NCBI GenBank assembly: GCA_004297235.1
Contig: SCUR01000314.1
Location: 1 to 10,930 of the forward strand
Origin: Candidatus Manganitrophaceae bacterium
GTDB lineage: Bacteria > Nitrospirota > Nitrospiria > SBBL01 > Manganitrophaceae
Reading direction: 5' to 3'
Length of the DNA stretch: 10,930 nt
Shown here: positions 1 to 5,609 of the stretch, piece by piece
How the letters are laid out: every line of letters begins with the position of its first letter
Numbering within the stretch: position 1 is the first letter of the stretch
The notes under the pieces: generated by a model
Database searches by the model: none
The model's input: only the letters and a program-made list of their open reading frames with translations
What the model was told of the DNA's origin: nothing
Made by a program: the position numbers and the translations under genes

Positions 1-1183
1 CCGGAAGGGGACGCCCCATCGCGCCGGGACGGATCTCCAGTGCGGCGAAGTTCGCGATCATGATCCCGCCGGTTTCGGTCTGCCACCAGTTGTCGTGGAA
101 GGGGAGGCCGAAGGCCCGCTCTCCCCAGACAACCGCCTCCGGATTCAGCGGCTCGCCGACACTCGCCAAAAACCGGAGCGCGCTGAGATCATACTTGTGA
201 AGCGGTTCTAAGCCGATCTTCATCATCATCCGGATCGCCGTCGGCGCGGTGTACCAGACGGTCACCTTCTGATCTTGAAGGATGCCGTACCAGCGTTCGG
301 CGTCGAACTCCGCCTCGTCGATGATGCTCGTGACCCCATTGGTCAGCGGTGCGATGATCCCATAAGAGGTTCCGGTCACCCAGCCAGGGTCGGCCGTGCA
401 CCAGAAAATGTCATCGGGATGAAGATCAAGCGCCAGCTTCCCGGTGATGTGGTGGGCGACGACCGCCTCGTGGACATGGACGGCCCCCTTCGGGGTTCCG
501 GTCGTTCCGCTGGTAAAGTGAAGCAAAGCGGGATCTTCCGGGTCGGTCGGGCCGATAGTGAAGTTTTCGCCCGCCTCCCGCATCAACCGATGAAGGTCGT
601 GGGTGTTGTGAATGTCGGTCGGCTTCTCCTCCTCTCCGACGAGGAGAACCTGTTCGAGTTGGGGGAGCAAGGGGCGAAGGCCGGCCACTTTTTTCCGATA
701 GAGCGCTTCGGTGGTGACGAGAAGCTTTGCCTCGCCGATCGCCATCCGCGCCCGGATCGGCTCAGGGCCGAACGCCGAAAAGAGGGGACAAAAGACAGAG
801 CGATTTTTGAATGTTCCGAGCGCGGCGACGTAGAGCTCCGGAATCCGGCCGGCCAGAAGATAGACCCGGTCGCCCGGACCGATGCCGAGCCGCTTGAGGA
901 CATTTGCGAACCGATTGGAAAGGTTTTTAAGATCGGCGTAGGTGAACTCGCGAACCTCTCCCTTCTTTCCGAGCCAACGAAGGGCGGTCTGATTCCGTCT
1001 CGGTCCATCGGCATGACGATCGACCGCCTCGTGGGCGATGTTCAATCCCTTCCCGTCGGGAAGGCCGTCCAGCTCGCGCCGGGCCGCTTTCCAATCGAAG
1101 ACGGCCCGTTCCGCCTCGTAGTCGGTGAGATTCGGGCGGGGTGATCCAGGTTTTTCTGTTTTCCGAATCGGCTCCCAAATCAT
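1..1183 (-). CDS. acsA: Acetyl-CoA synthetase (AMP-forming), AcsA type, 3' end outside window
   Basis: Cytoplasmic enzyme that activates acetate with ATP to acetyl-AMP and then forms acetyl-CoA. I translated 394 codons on the minus strand, open to the left edge, so the C-terminal part is missing (AcsA proteins are about 570 residues). Seen in the sequence: the ATP-binding P-loop TSGTTGTPKG (residues 224-233), WCTADPGWVTGTSYG (261-275), SVGEPLNPE (341-349), and the adenylate-forming motif DNWWQTETGG (364-373). These blocks match the Bacillus AcsA branch of the ANL superfamily, and WCTADPGWVTG points to acetate rather than long-chain acyl substrates. The start ATG at 1183 has a GAGAGG ribosome-binding site just upstream. 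The gene is divergent from the histidine kinase across about 495 bases. Propionyl-CoA synthetase activity cannot be excluded. Confidence 0.93.
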   Translation of the reverse strand, partial: MIWEPIRKTEKPGSPRPNLTDYEAERAVFDWKAARRELDGLPDGKGLNIAHEAVDRHADGPRRNQTALRWLGKKGEVREFTYADLKNLSNRFANVLKRLGIGPGDRVYLLAGRIPELYVAALGTFKNRSVFCPLFSAFGPEPIRARMAIGEAKLLVTTEALYRKKVAGLRPLLPQLEQVLLVGEEEKPTDIHNTHDLHRLMREAGENFTIGPTDPEDPALLHFTSGTTGTPKGAVHVHEAVVAHHITGKLALDLHPDDIFWCTADPGWVTGTSYGIIAPLTNGVTSIIDEAEFDAERWYGILQDQKVTVWYTAPTAIRMMMKIGLEPLHKYDLSALRFLASVGEPLNPEAVVWGERAFGLPFHDNWWQTETGGIMIANFAALEIRPGAMGRPLP

Positions 1184-1269
1184 CGACACCCTCTCGTCGT
1201 CGTTCGCGAAACGACTCAAGTCTCCTTCCCATCGCGCCCATCGCGCTGGCATGGCACTTATTTGATTTA

Positions 1270-1298
1270 ATTTTGAGCCAATCCGACCGGAGAGACAA
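1270..1298 (-). promoter_or_regulatory. Candidate sigma70-type promoter for acsA
   Basis: On the minus strand TTGTCT (1298-1293) is followed after exactly 17 bases by CAAAAT (1275-1270). Each hexamer matches 4 of 6 consensus positions. It would start transcription near 1263, giving a leader of about 80 bases for acsA. A short hairpin, CCCCT-CGAA-AGGGG (1299-1312), lies immediately upstream of the -35. This is inference from spacing and consensus only. Confidence 0.35.
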
Positions 1299-1416
1299 CC
1301 CCTCGAAAGGGGCGTATTAAGGATGAGCACGAGGCTATTCATTAAAGAGGCAAGAAGAGACGGAAATATCGGGATCGGACGATCGATTAAAGTATCCCGC
1401 GGCAGTTCTAGCTTTG

Positions 1417-1446
1417 TTGACAATTGGATTTGATCTGTAGGAGAAT
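1417..1446 (+). promoter_or_regulatory. Candidate sigma70-type promoter for the histidine kinase gene
   Basis: A perfect -35 hexamer TTGACA (1417-1422) is followed after 18 bases by GAGAAT (1441-1446), which matches 4 of 6 positions of the -10 consensus. It would leave a leader of roughly 225 bases before the kinase start. The -10 is weak, so the call is tentative. Confidence 0.3.
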
Positions 1447-1598
1447 ACAGACCGTATGGGTGCTACCCACCCTGTTCACGCGCTTTCATCTGTTCGATTA
1501 TTTTCCGTCGTCAGCTTTAACGGCGATCCTTTTCGCAAAGGTGAGATCTTCTCATCCGCACCCTTTCTGCCCACCAATCGCCTTCCACAATGATCGAT

Positions 1599-1638
1599 CT
1601 GCCGCCTGTTATCTTACCTTGTAAGAAGAGGGGGGCAG
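1599..1638 (+). other. Stem-loop in the histidine kinase leader
   Basis: The outer arms CTGCC (1599-1603) and GGCAG (1634-1638) pair, CCT pairs with part of the G-run, and an inner stem TCTTAC-CTT-GTAAGA (1612-1626) is perfect. The structure ends about 27 bases before the ribosome-binding site. No U-run follows, so it is not an intrinsic terminator. It may affect leader stability or be chance. Confidence 0.3.
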
Positions 1639-1678
1639 CAAGAGCGTTTCGAAAAGACAAATAAAGAGGTAAACGGCG

Positions 1679-2974
1679 ATGAACTCCTACGAGACGAGGA
1701 CCAAATCGGAACTGATCAAGATCATTCGCTCGCTCGAAAAAAAGCAGGGAAAGACGGCGGAGCAACGGAAGGATAAAACAGCCCGGCGCGAGCGGGCGGA
1801 TGAAGCGTTTGAAGTCCGTGTGCAAGAGCGGACCGCGGAGCTTGAGACGATCAACCAAGCGCTGCGAAAAGAGATGGCGGCGCGGCAGCGGGCGGAGGAG
1901 CAATTTCGCGAGATGATCGAGTCGGCCCCTGATGCGATTGTGATCGTCAACGGCCAAGGGAAGATTCTGCGCGTGAACGGTGAAACGATGAAGATGTTCG
2001 GATATCAACGCGAAGAAATCGTTCAACAGTCCGTTGAAGTATTGCTTCCAGATCGTTATAGAGGCGGACATATCGGCCATCGGGATGCCTACGTCGTGCA
2101 TCCGCAGACCCGACCGATGGGGGTCGGGCCTGATCTTTTCGGACTTCGGAAGGATGGAAGCGAATTTCCGGTTGAGATCCGCTTGAGCCCCATGAAAACA
2201 GACGAGGGGATTCTGGTCATCAGCGTGATTCGGGACATTACCGAGCGTAGGGCGGTGGAAGATACCCTTCGGCTTCAGAAAAAGCTTCTGGAAGAAAAGG
2301 TCCGGGAGATGGACGACTTTGTCCATGTCGTCTCTCATGATCTGAAGGAGCCGCTTCGCGGGATCGACGCCTACGCCGGGTTCATCCTCGAAGATTATGC
2401 GGACCGTCTGGATGACGAGGGAAAGCGCTATTTAAATGCCCTCCGGACCTCCGCATTGCGGATGAATCACCTCATCCGCGACCTGCTGACCCTCGCCTCC
2501 ATTTCTCGGAAGGGCTCCACCCGTGCGAGCGTAAACCTCAAGGAAGTCGTCGCCGAAGTGAAGCATGATCTGGACTTTGCGATTCAACAGAAGGGGGCGA
2601 AGATCCGGGTGATTTCAAAATTGCCGGTCGTCTATTGCGATCCGACGCAGATCCGCGAAGTGTTCAAGAACCTTCTTTCAAACGCCATCAAGTTCAACGA
2701 GAGAACTCCGGTCGTGGAGATCGCCGCCCGAGAGGAGGGAGAGTTCCATTATTTCTCAATCAAAGACAACGGCATCGGCATTGAATCCCGCTACACGGAG
2801 CAGATCTTCGGTCTCTTTGAGCGGCTCCACAATCAGGAAGATTTTGAAGGGACCGGCGCCGGATTGGCGATTTGCAAAAAGATGGTCGAGGGCAACGGGG
2901 GGACGATCTGGGTGGAGTCGCAGCCGGGAGAAGGGAGCACCTTCTTTTTTACCCTTCCGAAGGGGGAGAGGTAG
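1679..2974 (+). CDS. PAS-domain sensor histidine kinase (soluble, orphan)
   Basis: A 431-residue kinase that would autophosphorylate on histidine in response to a signal sensed by its PAS domain. Residues 1-75 are charged and heptad-like (probable coiled coil). A PAS domain with PAC tail spans about 76-192, ending in IRDITERR. A second linker helix runs to about 212. The HisKA H-box VSHDLKEPLRG places the phospho-accepting His at 220. The ATPase domain has the N-box NLLSNAIKFN (Asn335), G1 DNGIGIE (363-369), F-box IFGLFERLH and G2 GTGAGLAI (391-398). I see no transmembrane segment or signal peptide, so it should be cytoplasmic. The ribosome-binding site AGAGGT at 1665-1670 lies 8 bases before the ATG. 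No response regulator is adjacent and no receiver domain is fused. The PAS ligand is unknown. The last 42 bases recur at 4334-4375. Confidence 0.93.
   Translation: MNSYETRTKSELIKIIRSLEKKQGKTAEQRKDKTARRERADEAFEVRVQERTAELETINQALRKEMAARQRAEEQFREMIESAPDAIVIVNGQGKILRVNGETMKMFGYQREEIVQQSVEVLLPDRYRGGHIGHRDAYVVHPQTRPMGVGPDLFGLRKDGSEFPVEIRLSPMKTDEGILVISVIRDITERRAVEDTLRLQKKLLEEKVREMDDFVHVVSHDLKEPLRGIDAYAGFILEDYADRLDDEGKRYLNALRTSALRMNHLIRDLLTLASISRKGSTRASVNLKEVVAEVKHDLDFAIQQKGAKIRVISKLPVVYCDPTQIREVFKNLLSNAIKFNERTPVVEIAAREEGEFHYFSIKDNGIGIESRYTEQIFGLFERLHNQEDFEGTGAGLAICKKMVEGNGGTIWVESQPGEGSTFFFTLPKGER
2933..2974 (+). repeat. 42-bp direct repeat, copy A (3' end of the intact kinase gene)
   Basis: These bases encode GSTFFFTLPKGER and the TAG stop of the kinase. 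They match 4334-4375 at 40 of 42 positions in the same orientation. The two differences (CTT/CTC and GGG/GGA in the shared reading frame) are synonymous. Similarity ends abruptly on both sides. Confidence 0.9.
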
Positions 2975-3074
2975 ATTCAGCCGGCCAATTTGGGTCTAAA
3001 TGGAAAAATCAGAACCTTACTTTTCAGACATTGTAGGATCCATTCTCCCTTCCTGAAATCCTCAACTTTAATTC

Positions 3075-3276
3075 ATATGCCGACCCCCGCCGTTTCGCCG
3101 ACACCAACCCCGCAACGGCCGCACGCATGATCGGTTCCTGCGCACCGCCTCCAATAGCGCAAGGTAGGGGCCGGTGATACTCCGGGCGCCTTCATAGGTC
3201 ACGTCGGCAAAAAGACTGGTCACACCCAACAGAACGATAAACTGGAGTGCAGCTCCTTTCGTAATCTCTTTTTCAT
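3075..3276 (-). pseudogene. Collapsed MFS transporter pseudogene
   Basis: Reading the minus strand gives two recognisable MFS pieces in different frames. The first (about 3263-3152) reads ALQFIVLLGVTSLFADV then TYEGARSITGPYLALL, the first-helix signature of MFS transporters of the ARSITGPYLA kind. The second (3149-3075) reads GGAQEPIMRAAVAGLVSAK then RRGSAY, a segment normally found in the C-terminal half. They are joined directly, so most of the roughly 400-residue protein has been deleted, and everything after SAY is lost. The likely ancestral ATG (3276) is out of frame with the first piece; one extra A in the five-A run after the start would restore the frame. Transporter identity is clear; its substrate is not. 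Confidence 0.82.
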
Positions 3277-3358
3277 CACCCCCGACACATAAAAAAACTT
3301 ACCCGACGATCCTTTCTAAAACGAGAGAATCATAGCCCCGGAGGTCATTCCGAATTCA

Positions 3359-3370
3359 GAATAATTATTC
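3359..3370. repeat. 12-bp AT-rich perfect palindrome
   Basis: GAATAATTATTC reads the same on both strands, and a C and a G flank it symmetrically beyond one mismatch. It sits between the MFS remnant and the MbtH-like gene. It could be an operator or simply an AT-rich chance palindrome; no associated promoter is clear. Confidence 0.35.
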
Positions 3371-3502
3371 AGTTGCATTTAGTCGCTAAGAAGCCTGATC
3401 TCCGCCGATAAGGCTCTCGATCCGAAATAAACACTTAACGCGCACCAAGCTCCCTTGAACAAATTAGACGGTTGAATTTTCCCCAACACAGAAGCCCTTA
3501 TT

Positions 3503-3730
3503 TCATTTTGCCTGGGACGAAGACTCTTCCATCCTTTTTCGTAGAGAGAGAGGACGCATATCCGTCCAAACCTTTTTAATATAAGAGAGACATTCCTCTT
3601 TCGTTCCTCTTTTCCCTGCATCGCGCCATCCGAGAGGCAGCGGCTTGGAAGCAGGCCAAATCGAGTACTGCTCTTCATCGTTCATAACCACCGTGTAGAT
3701 GGTATCATCTTCCCGAATTTCCTCATTCAT
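3503..3730 (-). CDS. mbtH: MbtH-like protein (NRPS adenylation-domain chaperone)
   Basis: A 75-residue protein with the full MbtH signature: NDEEQYSIWP (17-26), then PLGW (32-35), ECLSYI (46-51) and WTDMRPLSL (55-63). MbtH proteins bind and activate or solubilise adenylation domains of nonribosomal peptide synthetases in the cytoplasm. The start ATG at 3730 is preceded by AGGGGG five bases away. Family members are typically 60-80 residues, so this one is complete. No NRPS, siderophore or peptide-tailoring gene is visible in the window, so it is an orphan here. It follows the mini tail-collar gene in the same direction after about 110 bases; co-transcription is possible but not shown. Codon use is AT-richer than the exporter operon, which may indicate transfer. 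Confidence 0.9.
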   Translation of the reverse strand: MNEEIREDDTIYTVVMNDEEQYSIWPASKPLPLGWRDAGKRGTKEECLSYIKKVWTDMRPLSLRKRMEESSSQAK

Positions 3731-3842
3731 CTTGACCCCCTGTCAGCGAGCGACACCCGATTCGGAAAGAGGTGTACCCAGCTCGGTCTCAGGTTTTCTT
3801 ATGATCGACGCTTAAACATGATGGCAGACAGAGAAACCCGCT

Positions 3843-4085
3843 CTAATCCCTAGTCGGATAAATTCCTTGCACACAAATAATATAGTTCAAGTTGGGAAGC
3901 GGAGCGGTTTTGCGTAAATCAGGCAAGGCGAAATTTTTAATCCCGTCCCCACCAAATTGAGTTCCCAAGATTGAGAACAAAGCCTGGTTCTGGTTAATCG
4001 GTATAAGCGTCCCATCACAGAATGCCCAATTACGTGGAGCAAAAGTACCGGCAAAGAGAGTGACCGTGCCCATATATTCATCCAT
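3843..4085 (-). CDS. Short phage tail-collar domain protein (microcystin-dependent protein type)
   Basis: An 80-residue protein starting MDEYMGTVTLFAGTFAPRNW and continuing with WAFCDGTLIPINQNQALFSI, LGTQFGGDG and FALPDLR, the conserved N-terminal block of the tail-collar family (Pfam Collar; often annotated microcystin-dependent or tail fibre protein). It then goes straight to NYIICVQGIYPTRD, the usual extreme C-terminus. The middle of about 80-100 residues found in the common 170-180 residue members is absent, giving a miniature form with no frameshift. The ATG at 4085 is preferred to 4097 because GGAGGA (4095-4090) stands four bases before it, whereas nothing precedes 4097. Its role is unknown; relatives occur in phage tails and as stand-alone bacterial genes. 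No other phage gene is present. Confidence 0.85.
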   Translation of the reverse strand: MDEYMGTVTLFAGTFAPRNWAFCDGTLIPINQNQALFSILGTQFGGDGIKNFALPDLRKTAPLPNLNYIICVQGIYPTRD

Positions 4086-4089
4086 GGCT

Positions 4090-4095
4090 TCCTCC
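4090..4095 (-). promoter_or_regulatory. Ribosome-binding site that fixes the tail-collar start
   Basis: GGAGGA on the minus strand lies four bases upstream of the ATG at 4085. It overlaps the alternative upstream ATG (4097-4095) and so could not serve it. Confidence 0.7.
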
Positions 4096-4298
4096 ATATG
4101 TGAGAAGTGATTTTTTTTACTCTGCTCCTAACGTTGTTTGGCCCCAGTCGGCTCTTGCGATAGGCGGCTTAACACACTACCTCGACGGCCTCTTCACTGG
4201 CGCCTGCGCTTATTCTTTCATTGATGGTAGTGATGATGCCATCCCCCAAAGGGGGTGTTTTCAGAATACCGACGCTCTGGGAGAGCAATCCCTCTTAG

Positions 4299-4334
4299 CC
4301 TGTGCCTGTCGAATTACAATCCGCCAGGCACAGG
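4299..4334. repeat. 10-bp perfect inverted repeat at the remnant boundary
   Basis: CCTGTGCCTG (4299-4308) and CAGGCACAGG (4325-4334) are perfect reverse complements separated by 16 bases. The right arm ends exactly where the kinase 3'-end homology begins. No U-run follows on either strand, so a terminator is unlikely. It could be a mobile-element end scar or a cruciform-forming site. Confidence 0.6.
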
Positions 4335-4375
4335 GGAGCACCTTCTTTTTTACCCTCCCGAAGGGAGAGAGGTAG
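4334..4375 (+). pseudogene. Remnant of a second histidine kinase gene 3' end (42-bp repeat, copy B)
   Basis: This stretch repeats the last 13 codons and stop of the kinase gene at 2933-2974 with only two changes, both synonymous in that frame. It also preserves the hairpin in that tail (CTCCC-GAA-GGGAG here, a wobble-paired equivalent in copy A). No further kinase sequence is recognisable upstream. The third-position-only differences suggest descent from a once-functional coding sequence, but with two differences this is weak evidence. Confidence 0.65.
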
Positions 4376-4378
4376 TTT

Positions 4379-4418
4379 AAATGACAAATAACAAATGGAA
4401 AAAATGGCAAATGGAAAA
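4379..4418. repeat. Degenerate heptamer-like AT-rich tandem repeat
   Basis: Successive units AAATGAC, AAATAAC, AAATGGA, AAATGGC (after a two-base offset) and AAATGGA run from 4379 to 4415. They lie between the kinase remnant and the stop codon of the adaptor gene. The stretch is much more AT-rich than either neighbour. Confidence 0.6.
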
Positions 4419-5609
4419 TTAACCCGGTTTCACCTTCACCCCCTCCTTCACCGCATCGCTCGGATAGACGATCACCTCCTCTCCCGCCGAAAGCCCCCCT
4501 TCGATCATCGCCTCGGCCCCGCTTCGCCGTTCCACTTCGACCGTTCGTTTTCGCGCCCGTCCGTCTAAGAGGGTAAAGGCGGCCCAGCGGTCCCCTTCTC
4601 TGAAGAGCGCGCCGGAGGGAACCTTCAGAGCGTCCTCTTTGGTAAAGACGAAAATCTGCGCCTCCACCCGGTATCCGTCTCCCAACGTCTCCCATCGCTC
4701 CCGGGGGGAGGTCAGGTCGATCACCACGTTGACCCGCTGCTCTTCCACACCGAGGGCCGAGATCTTCGTGAAGGCGGAGGGCTCCACCCGGCGGACGCGC
4801 CCTTCCAGGGGGGCTTCCCCGCCGTAGCGGACGATCCGCGCCGGCATTCCGGACCGGATGTCGACGGCATCGGTCGTGAGAACATCGACGACGACTTCCA
4901 GATCGGCCGGATCGGCGATTTCCAGCAACGGGGTTCCGAGGGAGACGACCCGCTCGCTTTCCTGCAAAATGCGCAGCACCTTTCCATTCACCGGCGAACG
5001 AATTTCCAAGCGCTCCCCCGCGCCGGCCCCTTGTTTGGCGCGGATCAGCGCCGCGCGCGCCAGGTCGACCTGATGCTCGGCGACTTGAGATTCGAATTGC
5101 GCCGCCTCCAACTCCCGCGTCCGGAGGGTGACCGTCAGCTCTCTCTGCTCCCGTTCGGCGGCCGAAACCAGTCCTTCCTCCGCCAACTGGCGGGCCCGTT
5201 CAAGATCGCTTTGCGCTTGCGCGAGCGCCGCTTGCGCCCGTTCTACACCGGCGCGCGCCCGCAACCGCTCCGCTTCCGCCGCGCCGAGCCGCTCCTGCAG
5301 CTCCCGCTCCGTCCGGACGTCGAGCAGGGGAGGGGCCGCCGGAATCATCGCCGCAAGGACATCGCCTCGTTTGACCGAATCGCCCGCTTCAAGTTGAATC
5401 CGCAAGAGCTGTCCCGCCAGCGGAGCGGAGATCAGATAACGCTCCCGGACGCGGGTCATTCCCTCCTCTTCCACCGCCTGCGCAAAGGGGCCTTGAGCCA
5501 CCGGGGCGGTCTCCACCTCCACCGGCTTCGGCAAGAAGGCGAAGATCAGGAGAGCGACAAGCCCGAGAAAGAGGACGGCCGAGAGCGCTCTTTTGATCCA
5601 TCTTCGCAT
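4419..5609 (-). CDS. HlyD/MacA-type periplasmic adaptor subunit of ABC exporter
   Basis: A 396-residue membrane-fusion protein that should bridge the inner-membrane permease to an outer-membrane channel. One N-terminal membrane helix (about 8-26) anchors it; there is no lipobox cysteine. The first half-lipoyl segment (about 60-90, SAPLAGQLLRIQLEAGDSVK) and the second (about 200-232, IRSPVNGKVL) flank a long Ala/Arg/Glu-rich coiled-coil hairpin (about 98-195). Beta-barrel and membrane-proximal domains follow. The hairpin tip carries R138-xxx-L142-x6-S149, the TolC-docking pattern described for MacA/AcrA. I chose the ATG at 5609: its A is the last base of the permease TAA stop (TAATG), and GAGGG precedes it. 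The frame stays open to 5915, but that extension lies inside the permease gene. The substrate is unknown. Confidence 0.92.
   Translation of the reverse strand: MRRWIKRALSAVLFLGLVALLIFAFLPKPVEVETAPVAQGPFAQAVEEEGMTRVRERYLISAPLAGQLLRIQLEAGDSVKRGDVLAAMIPAAPPLLDVRTERELQERLGAAEAERLRARAGVERAQAALAQAQSDLERARQLAEEGLVSAAEREQRELTVTLRTRELEAAQFESQVAEHQVDLARAALIRAKQGAGAGERLEIRSPVNGKVLRILQESERVVSLGTPLLEIADPADLEVVVDVLTTDAVDIRSGMPARIVRYGGEAPLEGRVRRVEPSAFTKISALGVEEQRVNVVIDLTSPRERWETLGDGYRVEAQIFVFTKEDALKVPSGALFREGDRWAAFTLLDGRARKRTVEVERRSGAEAMIEGGLSAGEEVIVYPSDAVKEGVKVKPG

Larger units (their letters stand above)
1184..1678. other. Divergent intergenic region between acsA and the histidine kinase gene
   Basis: No convincing gene lies in these 495 bases. 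They hold the candidate acsA promoter, a candidate plus-strand promoter near 1417, several small hairpins (1299-1312; GGGT-GCT-ACCC at 1458-1468) and a larger stem-loop at 1599-1638. Two short plus-strand ORFs (1323-1433 and 1424-1624) have no recognisable product. The length suits a regulatory region serving both genes. Confidence 0.6.
2975..3502. other. Gene-poor stretch with a decayed MFS gene and AT-rich palindrome
   Basis: No intact gene lies between the kinase stop and the end of the MbtH-like gene. The stretch contains the MFS pseudogene (3075-3276) and the palindrome at 3359-3370. A partial inverted repeat near 3390-3420 (AGCCT with AGGCT around a 14-base middle) has no U-run, so it is not a clear terminator. 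Base composition is AT-richer than the flanking operons. Confidence 0.6.
4086..4418. other. Degenerate intergenic stretch upstream of the tail-collar gene
   Basis: I see no intact gene. From left to right it holds an eight-T run (4112-4119), about 180 bases I cannot assign, a CCCCCAAAGGGGG hairpin near 4245-4257, the 10-bp inverted repeat (4299-4334), the kinase 3'-end remnant (4334-4375), and the AT-rich repeat (4379-4418). The plus-strand frame open from 4100 to 4375 fuses unrelated sequence to the kinase tail and is not a credible gene. Confidence 0.6.

Noticed and set aside
275..1144. Long plus-strand ORF of 289 codons
   Set aside because: It is antisense to acsA, which carries clear catalytic motifs. 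GC-rich codon bias commonly leaves the opposite strand open, and the protein has no recognisable domain.
1252..1268. TGGCAC followed by TTGA, sigma54-like
   Set aside because: The second element lacks the required GC at the right spacing, and it is far from and poorly placed for the kinase gene.
1323..1433. Small ORF of 36 codons in the acsA-kinase gap
   Set aside because: It has no properly spaced ribosome-binding site and no recognisable product, and it overlaps the candidate promoter.
1517..2338. Minus-strand ORF of 273 codons
   Set aside because: It is antisense to the histidine kinase, whose motifs are unambiguous; no family resemblance is seen.
3379..3678. Minus-strand ORF of 99 codons
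   Set aside because: It overlaps the MbtH-like gene in another frame; the MbtH frame carries the conserved signature.
4100..4375. Plus-strand ORF of 91 codons ending in the kinase tail
   Set aside because: It joins unassignable sequence to the 42-bp remnant, has no ribosome-binding site, and its first two thirds resemble no protein I know.
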